Assembly: GCA_026419775.2 (NCBI GenBank)
Contig: JAOPGA020001296.1
Span: 1 to 63,011, forward strand
Direction: 5' to 3'
DNA length: 63,011 bases
Source: Acrasis kona
Lineage: Eukaryota; Heterolobosea; Eutetramitea; Acrasida; Acrasidae
Position numbers and translations under genes: made by a program
Notes under the pieces: model-generated
The model's database searches: none
What the model saw: only the letters and a program-made list of their open reading frames with translations
Told to the model about the DNA's origin: nothing
Shown: positions 10,601-18,824 of the stretch, one piece after another
How positions within the stretch are numbered: the first letter of the stretch is position 1
How the letters are laid out: every line of letters starts with the position of its first letter

Positions 10601-10746
10601 TGGAGATTACCGGTTGTTACTCTCTCTAATGTTTCCATGATACTTGTTGTCTCGTTCTCTCTTCCATATAACTTTTTAGAAATGTTCAATAGTGGCTTTT
10701 TCGATTCTCCGTCAACATCGTCGTCAAGTTGTTCATGCATTCTCAT
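7693..10746 (-). CDS. AAA_16/STAND-type ATPase with helical-repeat C-terminus, 1017 aa
   Basis: Single exon. The start at 10746 (MRMHEQLDDD) is the first ATG in a frame that is open a little further up without one. Residues about 20-190 hold the AAA_16 signature: KLYGRENE entry motif, Walker A GYSGIGKTT (about 58-66), the GKYDQF and PF.PL.QAF motifs typical of this family, and Walker B LIIFLDDVQW (about 179-188). A winged-helix-like stretch follows (RRISDGVVEMIQFRF...SLESQHALSTAACIG), then about 600 residues of alpha-helical TPR-like repeats. The same ATPase module heads giant bacterial and protist sensors fused to protein kinase, histidine kinase or cyclase domains; here no output domain follows, and the protein stops after the helical repeats. 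It may act as a nucleotide-switched scaffold for a separate kinase. An AATAAA lies just after the stop. Confidence 0.82.
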   Translation of the reverse strand: MRMHEQLDDDVDGESKKPLLNISKKLYGRENETTSIMETLERVTTGNLQSALITINGYSGIGKTTLIKNIQQQYHTPGHFIVGKYDQFKRDVPFHPLIQAFRELIVTVVKNSMINVFKEQLEKLLSINAQIMIDVIPELEMIIGPQEPTLHVSPQESVIRFKKTFRDFVSAFAQPSHPLIIFLDDVQWVDQSTLSLMSDLMLCENLVIMLAYRTNEVVKDHPLLDVLTQIEKKHFTQSIALEPLSVYDLVNLVSDSLQSESGTVEPNLDCQDYEFKVKYDSDQHTLASILSRKTMGNPLFVSMLLSDLCNDDLIRYNSINNKWEWSSDDINERRISDGVVEMIQFRFYKLSLESQHALSTAACIGSVFDVELLEHVEPRGGLLLSPLVKEGFIVVTDNSSTSEMQFLHDKVHQVAYGLVDMNERQKIKLKIAQTLLDTTPATELDNIIFVIMNHFICAFDLIKTTLELYSTAKLALRAGLCAKSKTAYFISSQYFQFGIDLMTRIGQDVMWSVNFYSSTFDLYLNLCEVLYLSKQFDQVNKIYPYLIQQCNNEVDSAYVYVIQSCQHELLQDYTTSVSITTNSLKKLGIDFPEINDCEGIKNKLDQETRQLDVDQLNLLLEYPETTCPRHIVVMQTLMSIWSAAACLGNPEMTSLCCCMIINYSIRHGVCDYTGPGLALFSYTAGQVTGSYKNAYLLGKAGYDLINKSPTKTSSIPKVCIGFSAGPQLFGEPISKSVACMKLGLETSLKCGNIPYATYLAHHIVTDMFFSGEHLTNVKEQYDNCMCFLEQNNPFIYIYAQQCVRPIVSLWTPCAPSDTNDTCFKNLHLSPLHRLINQYAQVVEAFYFEKTEQWILISDECETELSLLLIGGCKVAEVAFCRAMIYLGHDYPHDFDPSHKQQCLSRADAFIKQYTEWSLSCEENFSYKLQLLLGEKARISGNEVQAHAHFKTALSLSEKYKMKHYEGMSYELLGKLSLRLNKTEDALFYLNCAAVTYSDWGAEGKRNWLSTKYKLAAQ

Positions 10747-10984
10747 TTTCAAGGTGAGGCGGATGACAACTATTCTGCGAAAATTTATTTGTAACACCGT
10801 TTGGAATACAAATCAAATAGGCACCCCCATTACCTTTTGTGTTGAAAACTTTTGAGTGAATATTGTATAGCCTTATTTGTTCAATGATTGAACATTACGT
10901 GTCATCCCACTAAAGCAGCATTACAATACTATTGAAGTGGTTTTGTTTATGTATGTAGTAGATGAATAAATACCGGTACGGAGT

Positions 10985-11467
10985 ATGGACGGCGCGTGGT
11001 TGACCAACTCTTGTTCTTTATTTGTAATGCTCATACTGTTCTTACTTTTGACTGCCCTATTCGCTCCATCCAGTGCTGAACTGCACATGATCAGTACGTT
11101 GGCTCCGAAGATAAAAAAGTGGACAGTTACGGTCTGAACAGGTAACAATTATACAACCACCGATTTACAAGAACAGATATGGACAGATAAGAGAAGGAAC
11201 ATTTAATTTCGCATCAGTGCTCACTACCACGTATACACAGCGAGCTTTAATAGGAAAGACAATAGTCCAAGTCGAAGCTGGACAACACCATTCAAGCACA
11301 GTTGGATGCATCTATTCAGGCGGATACAACATGTATGAAAGACGACATAATTATATAATCAACCAGTTTAGCGTTCTATACCATGTTGTTATTTTAAATA
11401 TATAAAGTCATCAATTCGATGTTATTCAACACAAGCAGGCACAAGAAGTGATGGACATTATGGATGG
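10985..11467 (+). pseudogene. RCC1-repeat gene remnant with signal peptide
   Basis: From 10985 a frame encodes a hydrophobic leader (MDGAWLTNSCSLFVMLILF then LLLTALFAPSSAE), followed by a stop after about 36 codons. Downstream, in another frame (about 11167-11405), there are residues that fit RCC1 beta-propeller repeats: NRYGQIREGT, then GKTIVQVEAGQHHS and YSGGYN. A last scrap, QAGTRSDGHYGW, lies near 11431-11467. Secreted RCC1-like propellers of this kind (xGQLGDGT...GKxIVQVAAGxxHS) are known in protists. Only parts of two or three repeats are left and the frames do not join, so it is read as a decayed gene copy. I cannot exclude that unusual splicing joins some pieces. Confidence 0.6.
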
Positions 11468-11525
11468 TAAGAAATAGTGAAACAATTATTCTCAGGATAC
11501 AATTAATTATTTTTTTATTAATTTA

Positions 11526-13844
11526 TTACCGTGTTTTAGTTGTAACTTTCTTAATCACTGAAGAAGACTTTTGAGAATTTGAATTTGATTTTGAAGATGA
11601 TTTCAAATTTTTAAAATGCTGCTTTGATAGTGATTCTGAATCATCTCTTTTTTCTACATCTTGTTGTTCAATTTCATTTTTAATTGTACGAAATGCATTT
11701 CTCAAATCACCAAGGTCCTTTCCATGTTCGTGTATATCCGAATATAATGAAATCATTTTGGATTGAAATTCATTAATTTGATTGAATTTTTCAGATAATT
11801 CCAAATTTTGATTTAAAGATGAAAAGGATTCTTTTTCTCTCACTAATGAAGAATCTTGTTGTTGTTGTTGTGATTTGTAACTATGATAAACCCTTTTGAA
11901 TAATCTTTTCAAATTACTCATTTTTTGTTCAAATTCAAATTGTCTTTTTTGTAATAAAATAAATTCATTNTCATCATTTTTAGAAACTTGTTCCATTTCA
12001 GTTTCTAATTTTAAAATTTGATTTTTTAAATCTGAAATTTCNTCTTGTTTGGATTGATCCGNTNTNATGTACTCTTTCTTTTCTTTTTCCCATTTTGATT
12101 GTAAATTTTGAAATTCTAATTTTGATGAATTGAATTCATCAGTGACACTTGTATTTGATTGTTTTAATTTTTGAATAGATTGTAATAACTGGTTTGATTT
12201 TTCAACATGTTCTTTTTGTAAATTCAGAATTTGATTTGAAAATTCATTTTTNTGGATTATCAAATCATTTATAGATTGTTTATGATCTGAATTCAATTCC
12301 AAAATAGATTTTTTCAAATTTGAATTTTCAAATTGCAAATCTTTACATTTTGATTTTTCAAATGATAATTGATTTTCCAAATGATTACATTTTGTTTGAA
12401 GAGTTAAAATGGATTGGTTGCATGATTTTAATTTGAATTCCAAATTCTTTAATTCTTGATTAATCTCTTCATTATGTTCTTCCTCTTTGATTGTTTCCAT
12501 TTGTTTTGCNCATTTTTTTAAATCTTTACATTGTTGTAATAAATGGTTGTATTTTGAATGTAATTGGGAGTATGTTTTTTCCATTTCTGTTATTTTTGAT
12601 TTGTGATTTGATTCTTGATTTTTAAATGATTTTTCTAATTGGGTGAGGGACTCATTCTTTTCATTTAATTTTGATTTGAAAGAATGATTTGATTTTTTTA
12701 ATTTTGATTCTACTTCTTTTAATTCACTTGTTAATGAATTGATTTTTTCACTTTGTGAGTGATTGATTTCTTTTTCTTGATTGAAATTTTCTAAAAGTGA
12801 AGAAAGTTGTATTTGATACTGATTGGATTGTTCTTGAGTTGTTTTTAATAGAGTTTGAAATTCTATTAATTGGTGATTACAAGATTCTAATTCTTGTTTT
12901 CTTGTTGTTAATTCGTTTTTTAGTTCTTGTATTTTTCGATCGGATTCATTGTTGATTTGAATGGTTAATTGACTCTTGTCGAGTAGGAATTCTTCTTGGA
13001 GGTTGGTTAATTCTTGTTGGTGATTTGATTTTTGTGACTCGAGTCGTTGTTCGAGAATTACTTTTTGTGAAATTAATTGTTGAACTAGCTCGAGTAGCTC
13101 GGCTTGAGAATTTTTAATTGTTTCGGAATGTTGTTGGTGTTCGGGTGTTGATGGTTGTTGAGGGGTATTTTGTTTTGTTGTTGTTGGAGTGGGGGTAGTA
13201 GCGGCGGGGGTGGNGGTTGGTGATTTGATGTTGTTTGATGATATTGTATTTTTTATCCATTCAATGTCCCTTCGTGTTTCTAAAAGTTCATTTTGTATTT
13301 TGGAATCGTAATCTATTTTCTCGTTTTGTGATGTTGTTTGTGTTTTTTGGTTGTTGTGGTTGTTGACTGTTTTGGTCGGACTTGGTTGTCCATCTTGTTG
13401 ACTAGATTCTTCAATGTATTCGCTGCTGTCGTCGTGCTCGCTGCTAACATCGGATTCTTCGTCTAGAAATTGATTTTGTTCGTTAATGACTGCATCAATT
13501 TGTTTATTCATTTTTTTCATTCCTTCTTTAATGTAGTGATGGTCGCTGTCGTAGTTATCCAAATCACTTGACGGTGAGGACATTTCTGAAATTTCATCTT
13601 CCTCGGTGTGGATGCTGGACCACGCATAACTAAGCGTATCATTAAATCGGTCGCTACGAGAGTATTTATTGTTGTATTTGTATCCGTCATATTTTTGAAA
13701 TTTCGAGCTATTATACAAGGAATGGTCGTCTGTATCAGAATCTTCTTCTACTTCGGCCTGTCTTCTATTTTTACTGGATACATGAGCTCTATTCTTCTTA
13801 TCTGATGCAGAGCCGTTCTGATGCGAACGAGTTCTTCTAAACAT
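11526..13844 (-). CDS. Long coiled-coil protein, 772 aa
   Basis: Single exon starting at the ATG 13844 (MFRRTRSHQNG); the frame is open a little further up, but without ATG. Residues about 1-220 are acidic, serine-rich and disordered (DSDTDDHSLYNSSKFQKYDG), with TP- and PT-rich linkers near 210-240. From about 245 to 690 the protein is a nearly unbroken heptad coiled coil rich in E, K, L, N, Q and S, and it ends in a basic Ser-rich tail. No motor or GTPase domain is present, so it is a structural or tethering coiled coil (golgin- or centrosome-like) at best. Eight undetermined bases (11970, 12042, 12062, 12064, 12066, 12252, 12510, 13214) fall inside it, which suggests allelic variation or collapsed repeats. 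It is divergent from the DUF4291 gene, 122 bp away. Confidence 0.72.
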   Translation of the reverse strand: MFRRTRSHQNGSASDKKNRAHVSSKNRRQAEVEEDSDTDDHSLYNSSKFQKYDGYKYNNKYSRSDRFNDTLSYAWSSIHTEEDEISEMSSPSSDLDNYDSDHHYIKEGMKKMNKQIDAVINEQNQFLDEESDVSSEHDDSSEYIEESSQQDGQPSPTKTVNNHNNQKTQTTSQNEKIDYDSKIQNELLETRRDIEWIKNTISSNNIKSPTXTPAATTPTPTTTKQNTPQQPSTPEHQQHSETIKNSQAELLELVQQLISQKVILEQRLESQKSNHQQELTNLQEEFLLDKSQLTIQINNESDRKIQELKNELTTRKQELESCNHQLIEFQTLLKTTQEQSNQYQIQLSSLLENFNQEKEINHSQSEKINSLTSELKEVESKLKKSNHSFKSKLNEKNESLTQLEKSFKNQESNHKSKITEMEKTYSQLHSKYNHLLQQCKDLKKXAKQMETIKEEEHNEEINQELKNLEFKLKSCNQSILTLQTKCNHLENQLSFEKSKCKDLQFENSNLKKSILELNSDHKQSINDLIIXKNEFSNQILNLQKEHVEKSNQLLQSIQKLKQSNTSVTDEFNSSKLEFQNLQSKWEKEKKEYXXXDQSKQXEISDLKNQILKLETEMEQVSKNDXNEFILLQKRQFEFEQKMSNLKRLFKRVYHSYKSQQQQQDSSLVREKESFSSLNQNLELSEKFNQINEFQSKMISLYSDIHEHGKDLGDLRNAFRTIKNEIEQQDVEKRDDSESLSKQHFKNLKSSSKSNSNSQKSSSVIKKVTTKTR

Positions 13845-13966
13845 AAACTGACAAAGTTCCCCGCCACTTTTATTTGTAATCAATCACGCAAAAGAGAAGG
13901 AAGATGTTCATCTCGAAATGCCACAAAGCTTGATAAATTGTAAACAAGTTTAGAACAAAGAGCGAA

Positions 13967-14665
13967 ATGTTGAAATTCAAGCAAGTGCAAAAGATTAGTT
14001 GGAGCGAAGTAAAGGAAACCCTACCCCCAGATACAGAGAGACAGATTCTAGCCACCTACGACGAAGATTCCATTATTTTATACCAAGCTTATAACAAGGA
14101 GATTGCCGAAAGTGCCGTGAAAAACCAACAACTAATTGGCGCCCCAGGTTTCTCTCCGACCAGAATGACATGGATCAAACCAAACTTTCTTTGGATGATG
14201 TACAGGTCGAACTGGGCAAGAAGCAAAAACCAAGAACGTATTTTGGCAATTGTTGTCCCAAGAGAAGTTTTTGAAAATGAAATTTTAAACAATGTTGTTG
14301 AGTCATCATACAAAGAGTATGGGCTGTGGTCAACAAAAAAAGAATGGGAGGAGGCAATAAAGAAATCTAATGTCAGGCTGCAGTGGGACCCTTATCATAA
14401 TCCGAAAGGAAATAAAATAGTGGGTGTTACAAAATGTATACAATTAGGTCTACGTGATGAGTTTAACAGAAAGTTATGTACAAACATTAAGAATGTTAAT
14501 CAAGATGGGGTCAATGGTTGGATAGAAAGTATCGAAGACGTAACTGATTTTGTATCCGAACAATGTGATTTGTTAGAAAATGGTATGGACGTCATGGTTC
14601 CACTTGAAAAGCATTATCCAATTTCCAATGCTGAATTAAAGGGAAAAACATCCATTAGGTTCTGA
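13967..14665 (+). CDS. DUF4291 family protein, 232 aa
   Basis: Single exon, ATG to TGA. The sequence carries the DUF4291 core: ERQILATYDEDSIILYQAYN, then RMTWIKPNFLWMMYRSNWA, QERILAIVVPREVFE, and VRLQWDPYHNPKGNK followed by IQLGLRDE. The length equals that of the family (about 190-240 aa). DUF4291 has no settled function that I know of; it is common in bacteria and patchy in fungi and protists, which fits gene transfer, but this window alone cannot show it. No signal peptide or membrane segment; probably cytosolic. Confidence 0.85.
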   Translation: MLKFKQVQKISWSEVKETLPPDTERQILATYDEDSIILYQAYNKEIAESAVKNQQLIGAPGFSPTRMTWIKPNFLWMMYRSNWARSKNQERILAIVVPREVFENEILNNVVESSYKEYGLWSTKKEWEEAIKKSNVRLQWDPYHNPKGNKIVGVTKCIQLGLRDEFNRKLCTNIKNVNQDGVNGWIESIEDVTDFVSEQCDLLENGMDVMVPLEKHYPISNAELKGKTSIRF

Positions 14666-14702
14666 TGCATGGTATCTAATGTATAATATAAACATGGTAG
14701 TT

Positions 14703-14890
14703 CTAACTTATTGTGGCAGTAACTTCTAATTCACACCCAAACACTCTCACTCCAGGAGATTGACGTACGAAAAAGTTACAATACGTCGGCAGCGATATTT
14801 TTAGATTGTGTTTTACTAAAACCCCATTTAACCAGAAATAGACAAATCAAATGACATTGACAGGAGCGGAATCACGAGGAAGGTTAACAT
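14703..14890 (-). CDS. Possible small secreted protein, frame shift or ultra-short intron
   Basis: An ATG at 14890 opens a signal-peptide-like stretch (MLTFLVIPLLSMSFDLSISG). A second, clearly coding-looking stretch in another frame ends at 14703 (KHNLKISLPTYCNFF, then VRQSPGVRVFGCELEV and TATIS). Removing a 17-nt piece (14834-14818, GTTAAATGGGGTTTTAG) would join them with correct phase and with GT-AG ends, but 17 nt is far below every other intron here. Otherwise it is a broken gene or a sequencing slip. It sits between the DUF4291 stop and the 7TM gene, 30 bp from the latter's start codon. Confidence 0.35.
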
Positions 14891-14920
14891 TGTCCTGTTT
14901 TTTGATTTTTAACCAAAGAA

Positions 14921-16043
14921 ATGAATGTAACCACGTTCAACGAGTTACTCAATGACTATCCAGTATTCTCAACAGCGTACGCAGCGTCATGTGTGGGAGT
15001 CTTTGCGTTGGTTTTGGGACTGACACTGCTTGTTGCCATTGGTCACAGATCGTATTTGGTGTTCTGCTTTTATCAATTTATACCAGAAGGAGTTAGCAAG
15101 AAGTTTGTGAGAAATCAGCTATGGTTACACGCATTATACAACTTTATGGCTTTATTTGCATTCTACAAATTAGTAACATTTACTTTTCTTCTTTCACGTT
15201 CAAACAGAGGACATTTGGATGTGACCAGTCTAATCTTTCTTGCCTTCAACAGTGGGATGTATGACATTACTTTGGTGATTTTGATTCAAGTATTTTTGAC
15301 CGTGGTTGAGGGCTCATGTTTTGAGAAGTACAAGAAGGTTATCATAACACTATTGAGAGTGGTTTTAGGCATATGCACTCTACTGTCCATTGCTACACCA
15401 TTCTACATTATGGCAATCATTTTGACAACAGTCACTCATGATACTTTATTCGAGATATTACTGTACTCCGTTGCTGTTCCTGCCGTCATGATAACAAAAG
15501 TTGCCATTACTCTCATTGTAGTATTTTGCGGCTTGTACATTGTATTCTCAGTCTTAAAACAATCAAAAGTTAACAAAAAGTCTAGACTACTTACCATTCG
15601 TCTAATAATTGGTATGTTCCTCATCTTATTAGGAACAGGTATTCTTTTGTTATTCTTTATTTTGATAATTAACATTGGCCGGAAAGGCAATCATATTCGT
15701 GAATCTTGCTCTATCCATACCTGACTTTATAATCTTTTCAGTGATGATCATCATATTCTGGCCCAAGAGGTTCAGCACAAAGTCCCTTAAAAAGAAGGCA
15801 ATGGCAGGATTTAAAAGTGATTCAAGCACCGATGAAGGTACAATGAGAACAGACAAGTCCGAAAAGACAGTTCATGTTGCAGAAATAGAACAATCTTCCA
15901 AAGATTGTTGGTCGCCAGTTTCACCCACATCAACCACAGTCGACGAAACCGAGATTGGAAAACCTTCCTCTCCAAGAGAAGATCAAGACACAGCCGTTGA
16001 ATCTCCTCAACAACCAACTACTCCACAAATGCAGGAACCCTAA
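14921..16043 (+). CDS. Seven-transmembrane receptor-like protein, about 373 aa, one frame slip
   Basis: The first frame (14921 to about 15690) encodes six or more hydrophobic helices, starting with a short glycosylatable N-terminus (MNVTTFNELLND) and TM1 at about residues 20-43. The last helix and tail lie in the next frame (from about 15675: AGKAIIFVNLALSIPDF, then IIFSVMIIIFWPKR). The two frames meet in mid-helix with no GT-AG pair that changes frame correctly, so one base is extra (or two missing) around 15676-15682; a sequencing error is the simplest reason. The 100-residue tail is Ser/Thr-rich with many acidic residues and SP/TP pairs, as in regulated receptors. The topology fits a GPCR-like or TMEM145-like sensor, but I see no family motif. 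Its end is convergent with the CBM96 gene. Confidence 0.65.
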
Positions 16044-16127
16044 GATGTAAATAGTAAAATAAACTAGTGCACACTTTAAAAAACACTCACTTCCAGTCTT
16101 TTTCACAAATATTTTTATTTTTCAAAT

Positions 16128-18125
16128 TTACATCATGATGACAACAAGGACAGCAACGACCAACCCAAAGAATGTAGTGTGAGCGGCAGCACTTGACTCT
16201 CTCGACAAATCATCACCGGACTCATTCTGAGTGGGCGCTCTAGTAGTTGGTCTTGGAGTGAGTTGGACAGGAGGTGATGAGGTAGTTGGACATGGTTTAC
16301 ATGTTGGACATGAACCATCAGTGCGTCTGAGTCTTCTTGCTGGGGATGCGTTATTGTCTCCAGATAAGTTTGTCTCTCCACATGGACATGGTGGACATGT
16401 AGTTGGTTTGGGAGTGAGTTGGACAGGTGGTGATGAGGTAGTTGGTGCGGCAGTTGTTGGCGCGGCAGTGGTTGGTGCAGAGGTAGTGGTGCATACTTTG
16501 CATACTGGACAGTTATCACTTGTACGTCTTTGTCTTCTTGCAGGTGAGGCATTGTTATCGCCTGATAGGTTAGCATCAACAGTTCCGCATGGGCAAGGTG
16601 GGCAAGTAGTTGGTCTTGGTGTTAGTTGGACTGGTGGTGATGAGGTGGTTGGTGCAGCAGTGGTTGGCGCGGCAGTGGTTGGGCAAGCCTTGCATACAGG
16701 GCAGCTATCTGCTGTGCGTCTTTGTCTTCTAGCAGGTGATGCATTGTTATCACCTGAAAGGTTAGCATCAACAGTTCCACATGGACAAGGTGGGCAGGTG
16801 GTTGGTCTTGGTGTTAGTTGGACTGGTGGTGATGAGGTAGTTGGTGCAGCAGTGGTTGGTGCGACAGTAGTGGGTGCGGCAGTGGTTGGGCAAGCCTTGC
16901 ACACTGGGCAGCTATCTCCTGTGCGTCTTTGTCTTCTAGCAGGTGATGCATTGTTATCACCTGACAAATTCGCCTCTCCGCATGGGCAAGGTGGGCAAGT
17001 AGTTGGTCTTGGTGTCAGTTGAACTGGTGGTGATGAGGTGGTTGGTGCAGCAGTGGTTGGCGCGGCAGTGGTTGGGCAAGCCTTGCACACTGGGCAGCTA
17101 TCTCCTGTGCGTCTCTGTCTTCTTGCAGGTGATGCATTGTTATCACCTGACAAGTTCGCCTCTCCACATGGGCAAGGTGGGCAAGTAGTAGGTGCACTAG
17201 TAGTTGGTCTTGGTGTCAATTCTACTGGTGGAGAACTAGTAGTTGGGGCAGAAGTGGTAGGCGCAACAGTTGTAGTAGATGGTACACATGGCGTTTCGCA
17301 TTCACTTCCCTTAAATCCAACATTGCACTTACATACTTGTCCTTGACAAACTCCATTTCCAGAGCACACAACTGGCGTTCTGAAATTACGGAATCTTCTA
17401 GCGGGTGATGCGTTATTGTCACCGCTCAAATTTGCATTTGCACAACTTTGTGAAACAGTTCTAGCTGGTGATGCATTGTTATCACCGCTTAAATTAGCGT
17501 CACATGACTCTACTGGAGAGACTGTAAAAGTGGGTTCCTCGGTAGAGGACTCCTCTTGATAAACAACTCTTAGATATGAAGAGCGGCTGTTTGCCTCTCT
17601 TGCAGCGACGGTGACTGAAGCGCCAATTCCTCCACTTGGATTCCAACCAATGTTGAAGAAATCCTTGTTGGATGAAAGTGCTGCTTTGACAAAGGAGGTC
17701 ACGTCGATGCTTGAAGGTGCTTGGTTATTCAAATACACTTGTTCGATTCTCTCATCAAAGTCTGGGAATTTACTAATGTCTGTGGTTGGTGTCTCGGAGA
17801 AATCTGTTGCATTGTAGAACTCAACATTTGGGTTTCTAGAGTTGTCATTCTCTGAAACGCGTTGGGGAGGGTTGTTGGATAACACGCTCACGATGAGGTT
17901 AGCACTTGTAATTTGCTTTCCTGAAAGTGAGGCAATGTTGTAGGCGGTAAATAGGTAGGATGGGTTGCTTGCTGAGCAACAGGAGATGGTGTACTGGTCT
18001 CTGTTGTGAACGGTAGAGGGTCCACCGTTGGCAGGGTTCGACAAGAGATCCTTTGCGACCAAAAGATCGACTGACGCTGCAAAAGTAAGTGCAACGAGAG
18101 TGCACAATGAAATGAGTAACTTCAT
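16128..18125 (-). CDS. GPI-anchored CBM96 (DNRLRE) surface protein A with seven NLSGDNNASPAR motifs, 665 aa
   Basis: The start is the ATG at 18125 (MKLLISLCTLVALTFAA, a signal peptide). Residues about 18-195 form a CBM96/DNRLRE-type beta-sandwich (VAKDLLSNPANGGPST ... IDVTSFVKAAL ... VTVAAREANSRSSYL). Then come Cys-rich segments, an EGF-like unit (CSGNGVCQGQVCKCNVGFKG), and five modules of Thr/Pro mucin-like linker plus CPPCPCG-x-NLSGDNNASPAR-x-CPxCKxCP. A hydrophobic C-terminus after SGDDLSRESSAAA marks a GPI anchor. The 12-residue motif appears seven times without change. Such a protein should stand out from the cell surface and bind a polysaccharide through the CBM. It is a paralogue of the gene at 22166-23476. 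Because of the repeat structure, the antisense strand also has long open frames; these are shadows. Confidence 0.82.
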   Translation of the reverse strand: MKLLISLCTLVALTFAASVDLLVAKDLLSNPANGGPSTVHNRDQYTISCCSASNPSYLFTAYNIASLSGKQITSANLIVSVLSNNPPQRVSENDNSRNPNVEFYNATDFSETPTTDISKFPDFDERIEQVYLNNQAPSSIDVTSFVKAALSSNKDFFNIGWNPSGGIGASVTVAAREANSRSSYLRVVYQEESSTEEPTFTVSPVESCDANLSGDNNASPARTVSQSCANANLSGDNNASPARRFRNFRTPVVCSGNGVCQGQVCKCNVGFKGSECETPCVPSTTTVAPTTSAPTTSSPPVELTPRPTTSAPTTCPPCPCGEANLSGDNNASPARRQRRTGDSCPVCKACPTTAAPTTAAPTTSSPPVQLTPRPTTCPPCPCGEANLSGDNNASPARRQRRTGDSCPVCKACPTTAAPTTVAPTTAAPTTSSPPVQLTPRPTTCPPCPCGTVDANLSGDNNASPARRQRRTADSCPVCKACPTTAAPTTAAPTTSSPPVQLTPRPTTCPPCPCGTVDANLSGDNNASPARRQRRTSDNCPVCKVCTTTSAPTTAAPTTAAPTTSSPPVQLTPKPTTCPPCPCGETNLSGDNNASPARRLRRTDGSCPTCKPCPTTSSPPVQLTPRPTTRAPTQNESGDDLSRESSAAAHTTFFGLVVAVLVVIMM
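16335..17495 (-). repeat. Seven copies of the NLSGDNNASPAR coding motif
   Basis: Copies (36 bp each) lie at 16335-16370, 16536-16571, 16728-16763, 16935-16970, 17121-17156, 17397-17432 and 17460-17495. The five copies nearest the protein's C-terminus sit in modules about 186-207 bp apart. Residues are identical in all copies while codons vary (Gly GGT/GGA/GGC, Asp GAT/GAC, Ala GCA/GCC, Ser TCA/TCC, Pro CCT/CCA/CCC). The codons for SGDNNASP often form an inverted repeat (GGTGAT...ATCACC), but this breaks in several copies while the protein does not. Confidence 0.9.
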
Positions 18126-18589
18126 GTTGTGTTTTTGTTTGTTAAATTTGTGTGTCGTCCGGAAATCCAATTTTGCTATTTATAAGAAACTAATCTTCAA
18201 AAATAAGTACTGTGATACCTTTTATGGTAACTAGGTAATAAAAATAAAATAGGATTACGAACAATGTAAAGGGACTATAATCTACTTCTTTATAAAGGTC
18301 ATTAATAGCAAATGACATGCGAATCGAACAACATCTTTTGATCGCTGTTCATAATAAAAAAGTAGATATCAATCAGACCTCAAAAGTGTCATATAAACTC
18401 ACGACTGGATAACATGTCGCAGTTATAAAATCATACAAGAATCTTGAAGTATAATTGTAGAAGCAACTAGATTTTTGAGATCTGGACGACTTTTTCTTGG
18501 TTTTCGCTTGTTTGGTTATTTTCCTTCCTGGAGTGTATTTTGTTACAGAGTGATTGAATTGAACCTTTTGTGCGAATTTCTATTTATTG

Positions 18590-18742
18590 CTATTGTGGTG
18601 AGTAAGTAACTTGAATTGGGACCAACGACCCTGTAGCATACGCTTCCAACGCTTCAAATGGATCTTCTATATCACATTGATCTGAATAATAAACGTCAAA
18701 TTTACCGCTGCTGATAACGCCTATTTTAGGGTTTAATCCGAA
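18590..18742 (-). pseudogene. Exon-like coding remnant, about 50 codons
   Basis: A minus-strand open stretch (FGLNPKIGVISSGKFDVYY, then SDQCDIEDPFEALEAY and ATGSLVPIQVTYSPQ, stop) has strongly protein-like composition. No ATG feeds it: upstream lies a stop, and beyond that the divergent kinase gene. It is either the last exon of a gene whose start I cannot find, or a truncated copy. The surrounding 18171-18824 otherwise shows nothing I can name. Confidence 0.4.
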
Positions 18743-18824
18743 TCAGCCTTACAAAAAGCAAGCGAGAAATTTTCGTTATTCTAAATTGATAACAAGTAAA
18801 CCCCGCCAACTGATCGTTGCTAAG

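Noticed and set aside
10747-10797. Extension of the AAA_16 protein upstream to a GTG
   Set aside because: No ATG in the extension, and the ATG at 10746 gives a normal polar N-terminus.
16231-17346. Long plus-strand frames rich in V, G and H opposite the CBM96 protein A gene
   Set aside because: They mirror the Thr/Pro repeats of the minus-strand gene; no start context, domain or splice pattern.
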